Source: Paracoccaceae bacterium (lineage in GTDB: Bacteria > Pseudomonadota > Alphaproteobacteria > Rhodobacterales > Rhodobacteraceae). Taken from it: 9,107 nt of DNA. The notes beneath the pieces are model-generated. The model did no database searches. It saw nothing but the letters and a program-made list of their open reading frames with translations, and was not told the DNA's origin. The stretch covers positions 1 to 9,107 of the forward strand of contig DOOI01000197.1 in assembly GCA_003512825.1 (NCBI GenBank). Direction: 5' to 3'. Below are positions 1 to 7,749 of this stretch, one piece after another (the first letter of the stretch is position 1; each line of letters starts with the position of its first letter). The translations under genes were made by a program, and so were the position numbers.

Positions 1-25
1 GGGGCTTTAACATTCGACTTGTGAC

Positions 26-43
26 TTTACGTCATGACGCAAA
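26..43. promoter_or_regulatory. 18-bp near-perfect palindrome upstream of pepP
   Basis: The arms TTTACGTCA and TGACGCAAA are inverted copies with one mismatched pair, and the central 10 bp (CGTCATGACG, 30-39) are perfectly self-complementary. With no spacer it looks more like a dimeric-repressor operator than a hairpin. It lies about 146 bp upstream of the pepP start, in a stretch where I see no real gene. It might instead serve a gene to the left of the window. No regulator can be named from the sequence, and a chance palindrome is possible. Confidence 0.25.
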
Positions 44-189
44 CCAGACGCGACCCATACGTAAATCATACATTGGATTTTGTGGGTTTCCCCCGTTTTA
101 ACCATGATTCTCAGGCTTTTACGCCGCTTTCTCTTGCAGCCCCGAATGGCTCGGTCATACCTTTCCCCAAACCGCGAGGGAGTCACCCG

Positions 190-1992
190 ATGTTTCAATC
201 TTTCACCGAGTCCGCCCGCCCCGAACAAGGCCCGGCCCGCCTCACCGCGCTGCGCGCCGTAATGGCCAAACAGGGCTTTTCCGGCTTCCTGATCCCCCGT
301 GCTGATGCCCACCAAGGCGAGTATGTCGCCCCACATGATGAACGTTTACAGTGGCTTACCGGGTTCACTGGCTCTGCTGGCTTTTGTGCCGCGTTGCTCG
401 ACCGGGCCGGCGTGTTCATCGATGGCCGCTACCGCACGCAGGTGAAAGGCCAAGTCGCTCTAAGCCATTTCACCCCGGTGCCATGGCCCGAAATCAAGCT
501 CGGCCCTTGGCTGGCCGACGCGCTCTCACAAGGGGGCCGCGTGGCCTATGACCCTTGGCTTCACACGCCCGACCAAATCACCGAGGCTGAAAAAGCGCTT
601 GAGAACAGTGGCATAACGCTAGAACCCAGCGAAAATCTCGTCGACGCCATCTGGCCCGACCAGCCCGCCCCTCCTATGGGCGCGGTCAGCGTGTATCCCG
701 AGGATTTGGCAGGCGAAACCCACGCCTCCAAACGTGCCCGCTTGGCCAAAACCCTGCGGTCCTTGGGTCAAAAGTCCATGGTTATCACCTTGCCAGATTG
801 CCTTGCGTGGCTGTTGAACATCCGCGGCTCGGACATCGCCAAAAACCCCCTGCCCCACGGTTTCGCAATCTTGTATGACACGGGCCACCTTAGCCTCTTC
901 ATGCCCGCCGAAAAGCTCTCTGCTGCCCTCCGCACACATCTCGGCCCAGAGATTACGCCGCGCCCCCCCGAGGCCTTTGTTCCGGCATTGCACAGCCTCC
1001 TAGGCCCCGTCCGCGTCGATACCAATAGCGCGCCAATGAAAGTGGTTCTCGAACTCCAGGAGGCCAGCGTGCCATGGGTCGCAGGCCAAGATCTTTGCCT
1101 TCTTCCCAAAGCCACCAAAACCACCGCCGAGATCGCGGCCACCCGCGAAGCCCACCTGCGCGACGGCGCTGCGATGTGTGAGTTTCTCACATGGTTCGAT
1201 GCCCAACCTATTGGATCCTTGAGTGAAATCGACGTTGTCACCACGCTCGAAGGTTACCGCCGCGCCACAAACGCGCTTCTCGATATTTCCTTCGACACGA
1301 TCGCAGGCACAGGCGAACACGGCGCGATCATGCATTACCGCGTGACCGAAACGAGCAACAAACGTCTTGAGGACGGCCATCTGATTGTCGTGGATTCCGG
1401 AGGCCAATATATCGATGGCACCACGGACATCACCCGCACCCTCCCCGTCGGCACGCCCTCGCACGAGGCGCGCACCCAATTCACCCGCGTTCTGCAAGGC
1501 ATGATTGCCATCTCGCGTCTGCGCTTTCCCAAGGGCCTTGCCGGGCGCGATATTGACGCCATCGCTCGCTTTCCGCTCTGGACCGCGGGGCAAGATTTCG
1601 ATCATGGCACCGGACATGGCGTCGGGGTCTATCTATGCGTCCATGAAGGCCCGCAGCGTATTAGCCGCGTCTCCGAACTGCCCCTTCAGCCCGGTATGAT
1701 CCTCTCCAACGAGCCGGGCTATTACCGCGAAGGCGCCTTTGGCATCCGCATTGAAAACCTGATCGTGGTCGAGGATTCAAACCCGCCGATCGGCGCCGAT
1801 GATCGGCGCATGTACGGCTTTGAAACCCTCACCTATGTGCCGATTGACCTGCGCTTGATCCGCCCCGAGATGCTCGGTCCGCTCGAGAAAGAATGGATTA
1901 ACCACTATCATGGAGTCTGCCGCGACAGAATCGGCCCTCGTCTCAGCGACGAAGCACGTGTATGGCTAGAACAGGCGACCCGTCCAATTTAA
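190..1992 (+). CDS. pepP: Xaa-Pro aminopeptidase (aminopeptidase P, peptidase M24B)
   Basis: A 600-residue cytosolic metallopeptidase predicted to remove the N-terminal residue from peptides with proline in second position, using a two-metal centre. The layout is that of the long three-domain aminopeptidases P: a creatinase-like N-terminal domain (about 10-140, with ADAHQGEY and LTGFTGSAG), a second creatinase-like domain (about 150-310), the pita-bread catalytic domain (about 320-540) and a C-terminal extension. All five expected metal ligands are visible: D402 and D413 (VVDSGG...GTTDITRT), H476 (HGTGHG), E508 (NEPGYY) and E522 (GIRIENL). H382 in the MHYR motif matches the active-site histidine. 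The ATG at 190 is preferred because GAGGGAG lies 7 nt upstream and family-like sequence begins there; an in-frame ATG at 34 would add 52 residues without resemblance to the family. There is no signal peptide. The DUF427 gene follows 51 bp downstream on the same strand, probably in one transcript. Confidence 0.95.
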   Translation: MFQSFTESARPEQGPARLTALRAVMAKQGFSGFLIPRADAHQGEYVAPHDERLQWLTGFTGSAGFCAALLDRAGVFIDGRYRTQVKGQVALSHFTPVPWPEIKLGPWLADALSQGGRVAYDPWLHTPDQITEAEKALENSGITLEPSENLVDAIWPDQPAPPMGAVSVYPEDLAGETHASKRARLAKTLRSLGQKSMVITLPDCLAWLLNIRGSDIAKNPLPHGFAILYDTGHLSLFMPAEKLSAALRTHLGPEITPRPPEAFVPALHSLLGPVRVDTNSAPMKVVLELQEASVPWVAGQDLCLLPKATKTTAEIAATREAHLRDGAAMCEFLTWFDAQPIGSLSEIDVVTTLEGYRRATNALLDISFDTIAGTGEHGAIMHYRVTETSNKRLEDGHLIVVDSGGQYIDGTTDITRTLPVGTPSHEARTQFTRVLQGMIAISRLRFPKGLAGRDIDAIARFPLWTAGQDFDHGTGHGVGVYLCVHEGPQRISRVSELPLQPGMILSNEPGYYREGAFGIRIENLIVVEDSNPPIGADDRRMYGFETLTYVPIDLRLIRPEMLGPLEKEWINHYHGVCRDRIGPRLSDEARVWLEQATRPI

Positions 1993-2043
1993 CGGTCTGT
2001 CATTAATGCCGACCATTGGGTTGGAGTTTTACGGGGAAGCATC

Positions 2044-2388
2044 ATGTCTGAATATATCAAAATCCGCAAAGCACAGGGCACATGGGTTGTGCGTGCCGGA
2101 GGGGCCGTCTTGGGCGAAAGCCGCAATGCACTGGAACTGAGCGAAGGCGACATGCCCTTCGTGATCTATTTTCCGCGCGAAGACATCGCCACCGCCTTCC
2201 TTGACGCCAGCGCACAGCGCACCACCTGCCCGCACAAAGGTGTCGCAAGCTATTATTCCATTGTCACCAAGAGCACGACTTTGGAAAATGCGGCTTGGTC
2301 TTACGAGGCCCCCAAAGCAGGCATGGAACAGATCAAGGATCACCTCGCCTTCTATGCCACTGACAAAGTGACCATCGAGCGGGTCTAA
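2044..2388 (+). CDS. DUF427 domain protein
   Basis: A 114-residue protein made of a single DUF427 domain, a small family of unassigned biochemical function. Family hallmarks are YFPRED (42-47), TCPHKG (61-66), ENAAWSY (81-87) and the closing LAFYATDKV (101-109). The length is normal for a stand-alone member, with no signal peptide or membrane segment, so a soluble cytosolic protein is expected. A GGGGAA stretch sits 5 nt before the ATG and supports this start. It lies 51 bp after pepP with no terminator between them, suggesting co-transcription; that does not by itself indicate a shared function. Its TAA faces the stop codon of the ClC gene across 2 bp. The family call is confident; no reaction or partner can be given. 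Confidence 0.88.
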   Translation: MSEYIKIRKAQGTWVVRAGGAVLGESRNALELSEGDMPFVIYFPREDIATAFLDASAQRTTCPHKGVASYYSIVTKSTTLENAAWSYEAPKAGMEQIKDHLAFYATDKVTIERV

Positions 2389-2390
2389 CG

Positions 2391-4073
2391 CTAACTGTGC
2401 TCTTCTGCTGCCGTGGCAGCTAGGGCTCTATTATACGTCTTGAGCGCATCCACATGAAAGAGTGCGCCCAAAATCTGGGTTTCGCCCTCGATCAGCCCTG
2501 TGACAGGCAAAAAGGGCGAACCCGCTTTTTCAAAGAGCGGCATCGCCGCCTCAAGCGTTGCGTTGAAATCTATCGCCACACCATCTTCCACCATTTCGGC
2601 CAGCCGTTCCGGCGCTGCGGCGCCGGGATCACCGTGTCTTCGCATCAGTGTCCCAACGCGGAACATACCCAGCAGATAGGCCTGCGGCCCTGCCGCAACA
2701 TGCACGCCGCGCCGCTCCAATTGGGTTAGAAAGAAGGATCGATCAACCAGCCGCGACGCCAAAGCGGTCGACATCGACACCGCCACCATCACCGCCAAAC
2801 CAGTCTGCCAGTCCCCGGTCATCTCAAAAACGATAAGCGTGGTCGAAATCGGCGCGCCCAAGACCGCCGCAGCCACCGCGCCCATTCCCGCCAAGGCATA
2901 AAGCGTGTAAGACCCTGAAACTGTGGGGAAAAAACCAGTTGCGATCATGCCAAAAGCCAGCCCTGTCAGCGCACCGATCATGAGCGACGGCGAGAAAATC
3001 CCGCCCCCCATCCGCCCGCCAAAAGTAATCGCCACAGCCAAGGCCTTTACCAGCACAAACACCAGCGCCTCATGCATCAACAACCGTCCCGTCAGGGCCG
3101 CCGAAGTCGTTTCATATCCCACACCGATGATATGCGGAAAGGCCAGCGCCAAACAGCCCAGCAATGCCCCAGCCACGGCGGGGCGCAACCAGCGTGGCAA
3201 GCCCGTGCGTGCTTGCACCCAATTGCCCCAGTCCTCCGCCAAGAAAACTGCCCGCATCAATGCCGTCGCGACCAAACCACAGGTAAGTCCCAACAAGATA
3301 AATGCCGGTAATTCCACGTAAAATCTCAGTGCAGTTGTAGAGGTCAGCACAAATTCCGTGACATCGCCAAAGGCCAAGCGACTGATCACCGTGCCCGCAA
3401 CCGCTGCAATCACGATCGGTGCGAAAGCATGAACCGCGAAATGTCGCAGCACCACCTCCAACGCAAAAAGCGCGCCGGCGATAGGGGCGTTAAAGCTGGC
3501 CGAAACCGCGGCTGCCACGGCACAGCCCAACAGGTCACGCCCTGTGATTCCATCCGCATGAATGCGGTTGCTAATCCACGAAGAAATCACACCCGCCAAG
3601 TGCACGACAGGCCCCTCGCGGCCACTCGATCCCCCCGTGCCGAGCGTGATCAACGATGCCGCTGCCGAGGCGACCCCCGCCTTGATCTCAACGCGACCGT
3701 TCTCTGTTGCCGCGCCCTCAATCACATCGGCAACCGCCCGCGCCCGGCCATCAGGCGTGTACCGGTTCAAGATCACCCCAACCGCCAAGCCGCCCAGGGT
3801 CGGGATCAGCACCAGCCAATACCATGGCAAGGTCTCGGCAAAGGAATGCAGCCGCATCGGGTCACGCGCGCCATAGGCCAGCATTTCTAGTGCATTGATA
3901 CCCTTGCGGAATAAAAGCGCCGCAAGCCCCGCTGCAACACCGATCGTCAGTGCGATGAGCCAAAACTGGATCTGTGTCGGCCCCTTGCGGCGCAACGCAC
4001 GCAGCACTTGCAAGACCCAGACGACAAGCGCGCTTATCGCGTCCCGCAGGATCCCCTGCATCCGTGCCAGCAT
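2391..4073 (-). CDS. ClC-family chloride channel/transporter with C-terminal CBS-like region
   Basis: A 560-residue polytopic inner-membrane protein of the ClC anion channel/antiporter family. After a short basic N-terminus, hydrophobic helices run from about 36 to 443. The external gating glutamate is E153 in GREGP, and the GGIFSP motif (357-362) builds part of the anion pathway. FNAPIAG (194-200) and GAPISTTLIVFEMTG (406-420) are also typical. Residues about 455-545 form a cytosolic tail that looks like a diverged CBS region. Key positions differ from the E. coli antiporter ClC-ec1: the inner proton glutamate (E203) is V207, the GSGIP selectivity motif aligns with ARAVA (111-115), and Y445 aligns with W422. 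Transport mode is therefore uncertain, and uncoupled anion conduction is possible. The ATG at 4073 has GAGGGAGAG 7 nt upstream; an alternative ATG at 4061 would remove four residues. The gene starts 74 bp after recN on the same strand and may be read through from it. Confidence 0.92.
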   Translation of the reverse strand: MLARMQGILRDAISALVVWVLQVLRALRRKGPTQIQFWLIALTIGVAAGLAALLFRKGINALEMLAYGARDPMRLHSFAETLPWYWLVLIPTLGGLAVGVILNRYTPDGRARAVADVIEGAATENGRVEIKAGVASAAASLITLGTGGSSGREGPVVHLAGVISSWISNRIHADGITGRDLLGCAVAAAVSASFNAPIAGALFALEVVLRHFAVHAFAPIVIAAVAGTVISRLAFGDVTEFVLTSTTALRFYVELPAFILLGLTCGLVATALMRAVFLAEDWGNWVQARTGLPRWLRPAVAGALLGCLALAFPHIIGVGYETTSAALTGRLLMHEALVFVLVKALAVAITFGGRMGGGIFSPSLMIGALTGLAFGMIATGFFPTVSGSYTLYALAGMGAVAAAVLGAPISTTLIVFEMTGDWQTGLAVMVAVSMSTALASRLVDRSFFLTQLERRGVHVAAGPQAYLLGMFRVGTLMRRHGDPGAAAPERLAEMVEDGVAIDFNATLEAAMPLFEKAGSPFLPVTGLIEGETQILGALFHVDALKTYNRALAATAAEEHS

Positions 4074-4147
4074 TGTCCCGCTCTCCCTCGCGTCCCTGCC
4101 CTCAGCCCGTGCTTAAGCCAGTTTTGCAGCCCCTCCAAGGCTTGTCC

Positions 4148-5803
4148 TCACCGCGATGCCGACAGCAGCGCCCGCGCTGCGCCCCGGGCCTCATCGGTAA
4201 TCCTGTCCCCTGCCACCATGCGTGCGATCTCATCCACCCGCGCCGCATCGGCCAAAGGCACCACGGTTGAAAGCGTCATCTCGCCCTCAACCCGCTTCTC
4301 CACCCGCCAATGATACGCGCCCAAAGCAGCCACCTGCGGGCTATGCGTAACCACCAACACCTGCCCACCCTCAGCCAAAGAGGCCAACCGCCTCCCCACC
4401 GCATCCGCCGTCGCCCCGCCGACACCACGGTCGATCTCATCAAAAATCAAGGTGCGCGCACCGCGCGTCTCACTCAGGCAGACTTTCAACGCCAGCATGA
4501 AACGGCTCAGTTCCCCCCCCGACGCGATCTTGCCCAGCGGGCCTGCTGGGGCACCGGGATTGGTCGCAACGGTAAACTCCACGGCATCCACGCCGTCCGC
4601 CGAAGGGTCTTCTGGTGTCACCGCAGTGGCAAATCGCGCGCGCTCCATTTTCAAAGGGGCAAGTTCTTGCGAAACAGCCTGATCGAGCCGCGCAGCCGCA
4701 TCGCGTCGGGCTTGGCTCAATTCTTCTGCAACTCTGCGGTAGGCCTCTTCGGATTGCCCCAAGACCTTCTGTAAATCGGCAATATTTCCAGCCCCGGCAT
4801 CCAAAGCCTTTAGCCTTTTGCCCAATTCATCCGCAAAATCCGCCAAATCATCCGGCGCTACACTATGCTTGCGCGCAAGCCCTCGAATGGCAAAAAGCCG
4901 CTCCTCGGTGCGCTCAAGATCGAATGGATCAAATTCCATTGCCTCCAAAGCCGCCTCAACTCCGGCTTGCGCTTCTGAAAGCGCGTCAAACGCCCGCGTC
5001 AGCGCCTCCATCGGCGCCTCAAGCCTGCCCTCTGCTTGATCGGCAACACCGTCAAGCCAGCGCACCGCGTCGCTCATCGCCCCTTCGGCCGCATCAGGCC
5101 CCAGCAGCGCCAAGGCCCGTGCTACATCCCCGCGGATCCGCACGCCCGACTGCATCATGCGCCGCGTCACGTCCAGACTTGCTTCTTCACCGGGCTCAGG
5201 CGCAAGCTTGTCAAGTTCAGCAACGGCATGGCGCAAAAAGCTTTCTTCGGCCTTTGCCTTCTCCAGCGCCGCCTCGGCAACCCCAAGAGCGCGCTTGGCA
5301 GCTTGTCGCTGGCTCCACGCTGCACTCACCGCCTGACAAAGCGACGCATGGTCGGCAAATTGATCGAGAATGGCGCGGTGGCCCTTAGGATCCAGAAATC
5401 CCCGGTCGTCATGCTGACCATGCAGCTCTACCAAAGTCTCTGATACTGCGCGCAGCACCTCACCAGATGCGCGCCGATCGTTGATCCATGCAGTCTTGCG
5501 ACCATCAGACGTGTTGACCCGACGCAAGATCAACTCATCCTCGCAAGGCACCCCGGCTTCTGTCAAAATCTGACGCGCCAAATGCCCCTGCGGCAAATCA
5601 AAAACGGCGACCACTTCACCCTGCTGCGCGCCCTGGCGCACCAACTCAGCACGACCACGCCACCCAAGAACAAAGCCTAAGCTATCCAATAAAATGGATT
5701 TTCCAGCACCCGTCTCGCCCGTCAACACATTCAGACCAGGCTGAAACGCCAAATCCAAACGGTCGATCAGCAACATGTCGCGTATTTCGAGCGTTCGAAG
5801 CAT
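4148..5803 (-). CDS. recN: DNA repair protein RecN (SMC-like ATPase)
   Basis: A 551-residue SMC-like ATPase of double-strand break repair, which holds or organises DNA around breaks to help RecA-dependent recombination. Both halves of the nucleotide-binding head are present. N-terminal: Walker A GETGAGKS (29-36) and the HGQHDDR segment (128-134). C-terminal: signature ASGGELS (427-433), Walker B TLIFDEID (451-458) and the TH switch (T486-H487). The middle (about 155-375) is rich in A, E, L and R and fits the short antiparallel coiled coil of RecN. The length is normal for the family. The start MLRTLEIRDM is canonical, although its Shine-Dalgarno sequence is weak (GGTAA about 7 nt upstream). 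It begins 38 bp after bamD, so co-transcription is likely. I see no alphaproteobacterial LexA-type GTTC-N7-GTTC box in that gap, so no SOS control can be assigned locally. Confidence 0.97.
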   Translation of the reverse strand: MLRTLEIRDMLLIDRLDLAFQPGLNVLTGETGAGKSILLDSLGFVLGWRGRAELVRQGAQQGEVVAVFDLPQGHLARQILTEAGVPCEDELILRRVNTSDGRKTAWINDRRASGEVLRAVSETLVELHGQHDDRGFLDPKGHRAILDQFADHASLCQAVSAAWSQRQAAKRALGVAEAALEKAKAEESFLRHAVAELDKLAPEPGEEASLDVTRRMMQSGVRIRGDVARALALLGPDAAEGAMSDAVRWLDGVADQAEGRLEAPMEALTRAFDALSEAQAGVEAALEAMEFDPFDLERTEERLFAIRGLARKHSVAPDDLADFADELGKRLKALDAGAGNIADLQKVLGQSEEAYRRVAEELSQARRDAAARLDQAVSQELAPLKMERARFATAVTPEDPSADGVDAVEFTVATNPGAPAGPLGKIASGGELSRFMLALKVCLSETRGARTLIFDEIDRGVGGATADAVGRRLASLAEGGQVLVVTHSPQVAALGAYHWRVEKRVEGEMTLSTVVPLADAARVDEIARMVAGDRITDEARGAARALLSASR

Positions 5804-5841
5804 AATATGTTACCGACAGAGCCCAGATGCCCACCGGACGA

Positions 5842-6690
5842 TCAGAGCCATTGCCCCTTGATCGTCTGGCGATAGATTTTCCGTAGCCAACTATCCCCTG
5901 CGGCTTCAAGCTCCAGCCCCCGCCCATTCAGCAGCTTGAAGCTATCTTCATACCAATCGCTGGACCGGAAGTTGTGTCCCAATATGGCCCCAGCGGTCTG
6001 AGCTTCGTCAGTCAGCCCAAGAGACAGATAGGCCTCTACCAAGCGGTGCAATGCCTCTGGCGTGTGGCTCGTGGTTTGGAAATCCTCCACCACAGCGCGG
6101 AAGCGATTGATTGCTGCCGTATAATGCTCATGGCGCAGATAATACCGACCGATTTCCATTTCCTTGGCCGCCAAATGATCAAAGGCGAGGTCAAACTTCA
6201 ACACCGCAGAGCGCGCATATTCGCTTTCGGGGTAACGCTCTATCACCGTACGAAGGGCTTGCAGGGCTTGGAACGTCAGACCCTGATCGCGCCCAACTTC
6301 GTCAATCTGATCATAATAGCTCAGAGCCAGTAAATATTGTGCATAGGCAGCATCGTCATCCAATGGATAGAAGTCGATGTAGCGCTGTGCCGCGGCTCGG
6401 CTGTTGGGGTAATCTTTTGCCTGATGATAGGCATAAGCCTGCATGATCAAGGCCCGTTTGGTCCAGTCTGAATAGGGATAGAGCCGCTCTATCTCAGAGA
6501 AATAAAACGCCGCATCTTCAGAGCGATTTCGGTTCAGCTCAAACTCACCACGACCAAAAATATTTTCGGCAGAGTAATTCTCCATAGGCTCGCCAGATTG
6601 GCGCGGGTCTTTGCTATTTCCGCACCCAATGAGCGTCAGCGCCACGAGGCCGCCCGCTACAAGCCGCGTCAGGGATCGTTTACCCGTCAT
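5842..6690 (-). CDS. bamD: Outer-membrane assembly lipoprotein BamD (ComL/YfiO family)
   Basis: An essential-type lipoprotein of the BAM complex, which folds beta-barrel proteins into the outer membrane from the periplasmic face. With the ATG at 6690 it has 282 residues: a basic start (MTGKRS), a hydrophobic core, and a lipobox LIGC with the lipidated cysteine at C23. TPR-like helical repeats follow from about residue 38 to 260, for example the segments around FGRGEFEL, AYAYHQAKDYPNSR and YLLALSYYDQI. A longer reading from a GTG at 6702 adds four residues. The ATG is favoured because AAGGTGG (6699-6705 on this strand) sits 8 nt before it and overlaps that GTG. The gene lies 132 bp behind lpxC and 38 bp ahead of recN, an arrangement familiar in Rhodobacterales. 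Confidence 0.94.
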   Translation of the reverse strand: MTGKRSLTRLVAGGLVALTLIGCGNSKDPRQSGEPMENYSAENIFGRGEFELNRNRSEDAAFYFSEIERLYPYSDWTKRALIMQAYAYHQAKDYPNSRAAAQRYIDFYPLDDDAAYAQYLLALSYYDQIDEVGRDQGLTFQALQALRTVIERYPESEYARSAVLKFDLAFDHLAAKEMEIGRYYLRHEHYTAAINRFRAVVEDFQTTSHTPEALHRLVEAYLSLGLTDEAQTAGAILGHNFRSSDWYEDSFKLLNGRGLELEAAGDSWLRKIYRQTIKGQWL

Positions 6691-6715
6691 GCCTGTTCCC
6701 ACCTTAAATCATTGC

Positions 6716-6736
6716 CCAATTCGACTAGCGAATTGG
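6716..6736. repeat. Perfect 8-bp inverted repeat in the lpxC-bamD spacer
   Basis: CCAATTCG and CGAATTGG are perfect inverted copies separated by ACTAG. The dyad begins 26 bp upstream of the bamD ATG and ends about 10 nt before its Shine-Dalgarno AAGGTGG. In RNA it would be an 8-bp stem with a 5-nt loop. On the bamD strand it is followed by GCAATGATTT, with no real U-run, so an intrinsic terminator is unlikely. It could be an operator or an intercistronic hairpin that sets mRNA ends or translation. The rest of the spacer (6737-6822) shows no convincing promoter hexamers. The repeat is seen directly; its role is inferred. Confidence 0.5.
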
Positions 6737-6822
6737 CCCGGTTGCAAGCGGTCTAGCACAGAAAAATGCGGGGCAAAACGGCTTTGGCACAAATTCTTGC
6801 GGTAGAGTTGCTCACAAACGCA

Positions 6823-7743
6823 TCATGCAACGCGCGGCAATTCTCCAGCATGTACACCAGCCCCTGGAAGCGTCGCAGAGAGAGGCCCGACGCATTCGAT
6901 CATGCGGAACGCCGTCGGGTCAGAAAAGAGGGCGCGCAAAAGATCATTGGTCAAAGCATGTCCCGCGCGATGCCCGGTGTAATGGCCCAGCAACGGCCCG
7001 CCAGCGAGCGCAAGATCGCCAAGCGCGTCGAGCATCTTGTGGCGCACCGCCTCATCTTGGTGACGCAAACCACCCGGCGACAACACCGCATCGCCATCAA
7101 CAACCACAGCATTTTCCAAAGTGCCGCCCAATGCCAACCCCTGCGCGCGCATCGCATCTACATCTGCCTTGCGGCAGAAGGTGCGACTGTCGCAGAGTTC
7201 GCGCACGAAGCTGCCATTGGCCATGTTGAGGCCTTTGGTCTGGACGCCGATCGCCTTGTCTTCGAATTCGATGTGAAAATCGATCTTGAACCCCTCACCC
7301 GGCTCTATCCGAGCAAAGGCGTCACCACGCCGAACTTCCACGGGCTTGAGCACCTCAAAAGCCCTGATCGGCGCTTGCAAGGGACGAAGGCCCACCTTGA
7401 GAATGGACCGAACATATTCAATGGAAGAGCCATCCAAAATCGGCACTTCCGGTCCATCCAACTCGATCATCGCATTATGGACGCCACATCCCGCCAAAGC
7501 CGCCATGATATGCTCAACTGTCGACACAGATACACCATCAGCGTTTTCCAACCGGGTGCACAGCGGGGATTGGTTCACAACACTCCACTTGGCGGGAATG
7601 AGGCAATCCTTTCCCTGAATGTCGGTCCGGCGAAACCAGATGCCGAATTCCCCAGACGCGGGCCCCACCGTCATCACCGCAGGTGCACCCGAGTGCAAAC
7701 CTACGCCTGTGAAGCTGATGGAAGATTTCAAAGTCGTCTGCAA
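6823..7743 (-). CDS. lpxC: UDP-3-O-acyl-N-acetylglucosamine deacetylase LpxC
   Basis: The cytosolic zinc deacetylase that commits UDP-3-O-acyl-GlcNAc to lipid A (LPS) synthesis. At 306 residues it is full length. Zinc ligands are H78 (TVEHIMAAL), H235 and D239 (RHKMLDALGD). The catalytic glutamate is E77, and H262 in AGHALT matches the second catalytic histidine; K236 sits next to the zinc site as expected. The two-domain core opens with TGVGLHSG (12-19). The start is unusual. The frame is closed upstream by a TGA at 7753-7755, and only GAG ATC ACT precede the TTG at 7741-7743, so no ATG or GTG is available; the next methionine (M24) would delete the conserved GLHSG strand. MQTTLK is the typical family N-terminus. 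GAGAG lies 6 nt upstream of the TTG. The gene follows the ftsZ terminator, implying its own promoter. Confidence 0.96.
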   Translation of the reverse strand: MQTTLKSSISFTGVGLHSGAPAVMTVGPASGEFGIWFRRTDIQGKDCLIPAKWSVVNQSPLCTRLENADGVSVSTVEHIMAALAGCGVHNAMIELDGPEVPILDGSSIEYVRSILKVGLRPLQAPIRAFEVLKPVEVRRGDAFARIEPGEGFKIDFHIEFEDKAIGVQTKGLNMANGSFVRELCDSRTFCRKADVDAMRAQGLALGGTLENAVVVDGDAVLSPGGLRHQDEAVRHKMLDALGDLALAGGPLLGHYTGHRAGHALTNDLLRALFSDPTAFRMIECVGPLSATLPGAGVHAGELPRVA

Positions 7744-7749
7744 AGTGAT

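Noticed and set aside
106..110. GANTC sites (here and at 7901-7905) as CcrM methylation-dependent control
   Set aside because: Single short sites in intergenic DNA are expected by chance, and no paired CtrA-type box is visible beside them.
34..189. 52-residue N-terminal extension of PepP from the ATG at 34
   Set aside because: It lacks resemblance to the family, and the ATG at 190 has a well-placed GAGGGAG; the stretch is better read as leader.
2407..2420. GCTGCC-GT-GGCAGC palindrome near the DUF427/ClC junction as a terminator
   Set aside because: The usable stem is only about 5 bp, it lies inside the ClC coding sequence, and no T-run follows in either direction.
4615..5388. A 257-codon open frame antisense to recN
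   Set aside because: The translation is rich in P, R, A and Q with no recognisable domain, as expected from the complement of an A/E/L-rich coiled-coil gene.
6739..6780. Possible bamD promoter in the lpxC-bamD gap (TTGCCC ... GCTAGACC on the minus strand)
   Set aside because: The spacing is 14-15 bp and the -10 match is poor, so it cannot be supported without transcript data.
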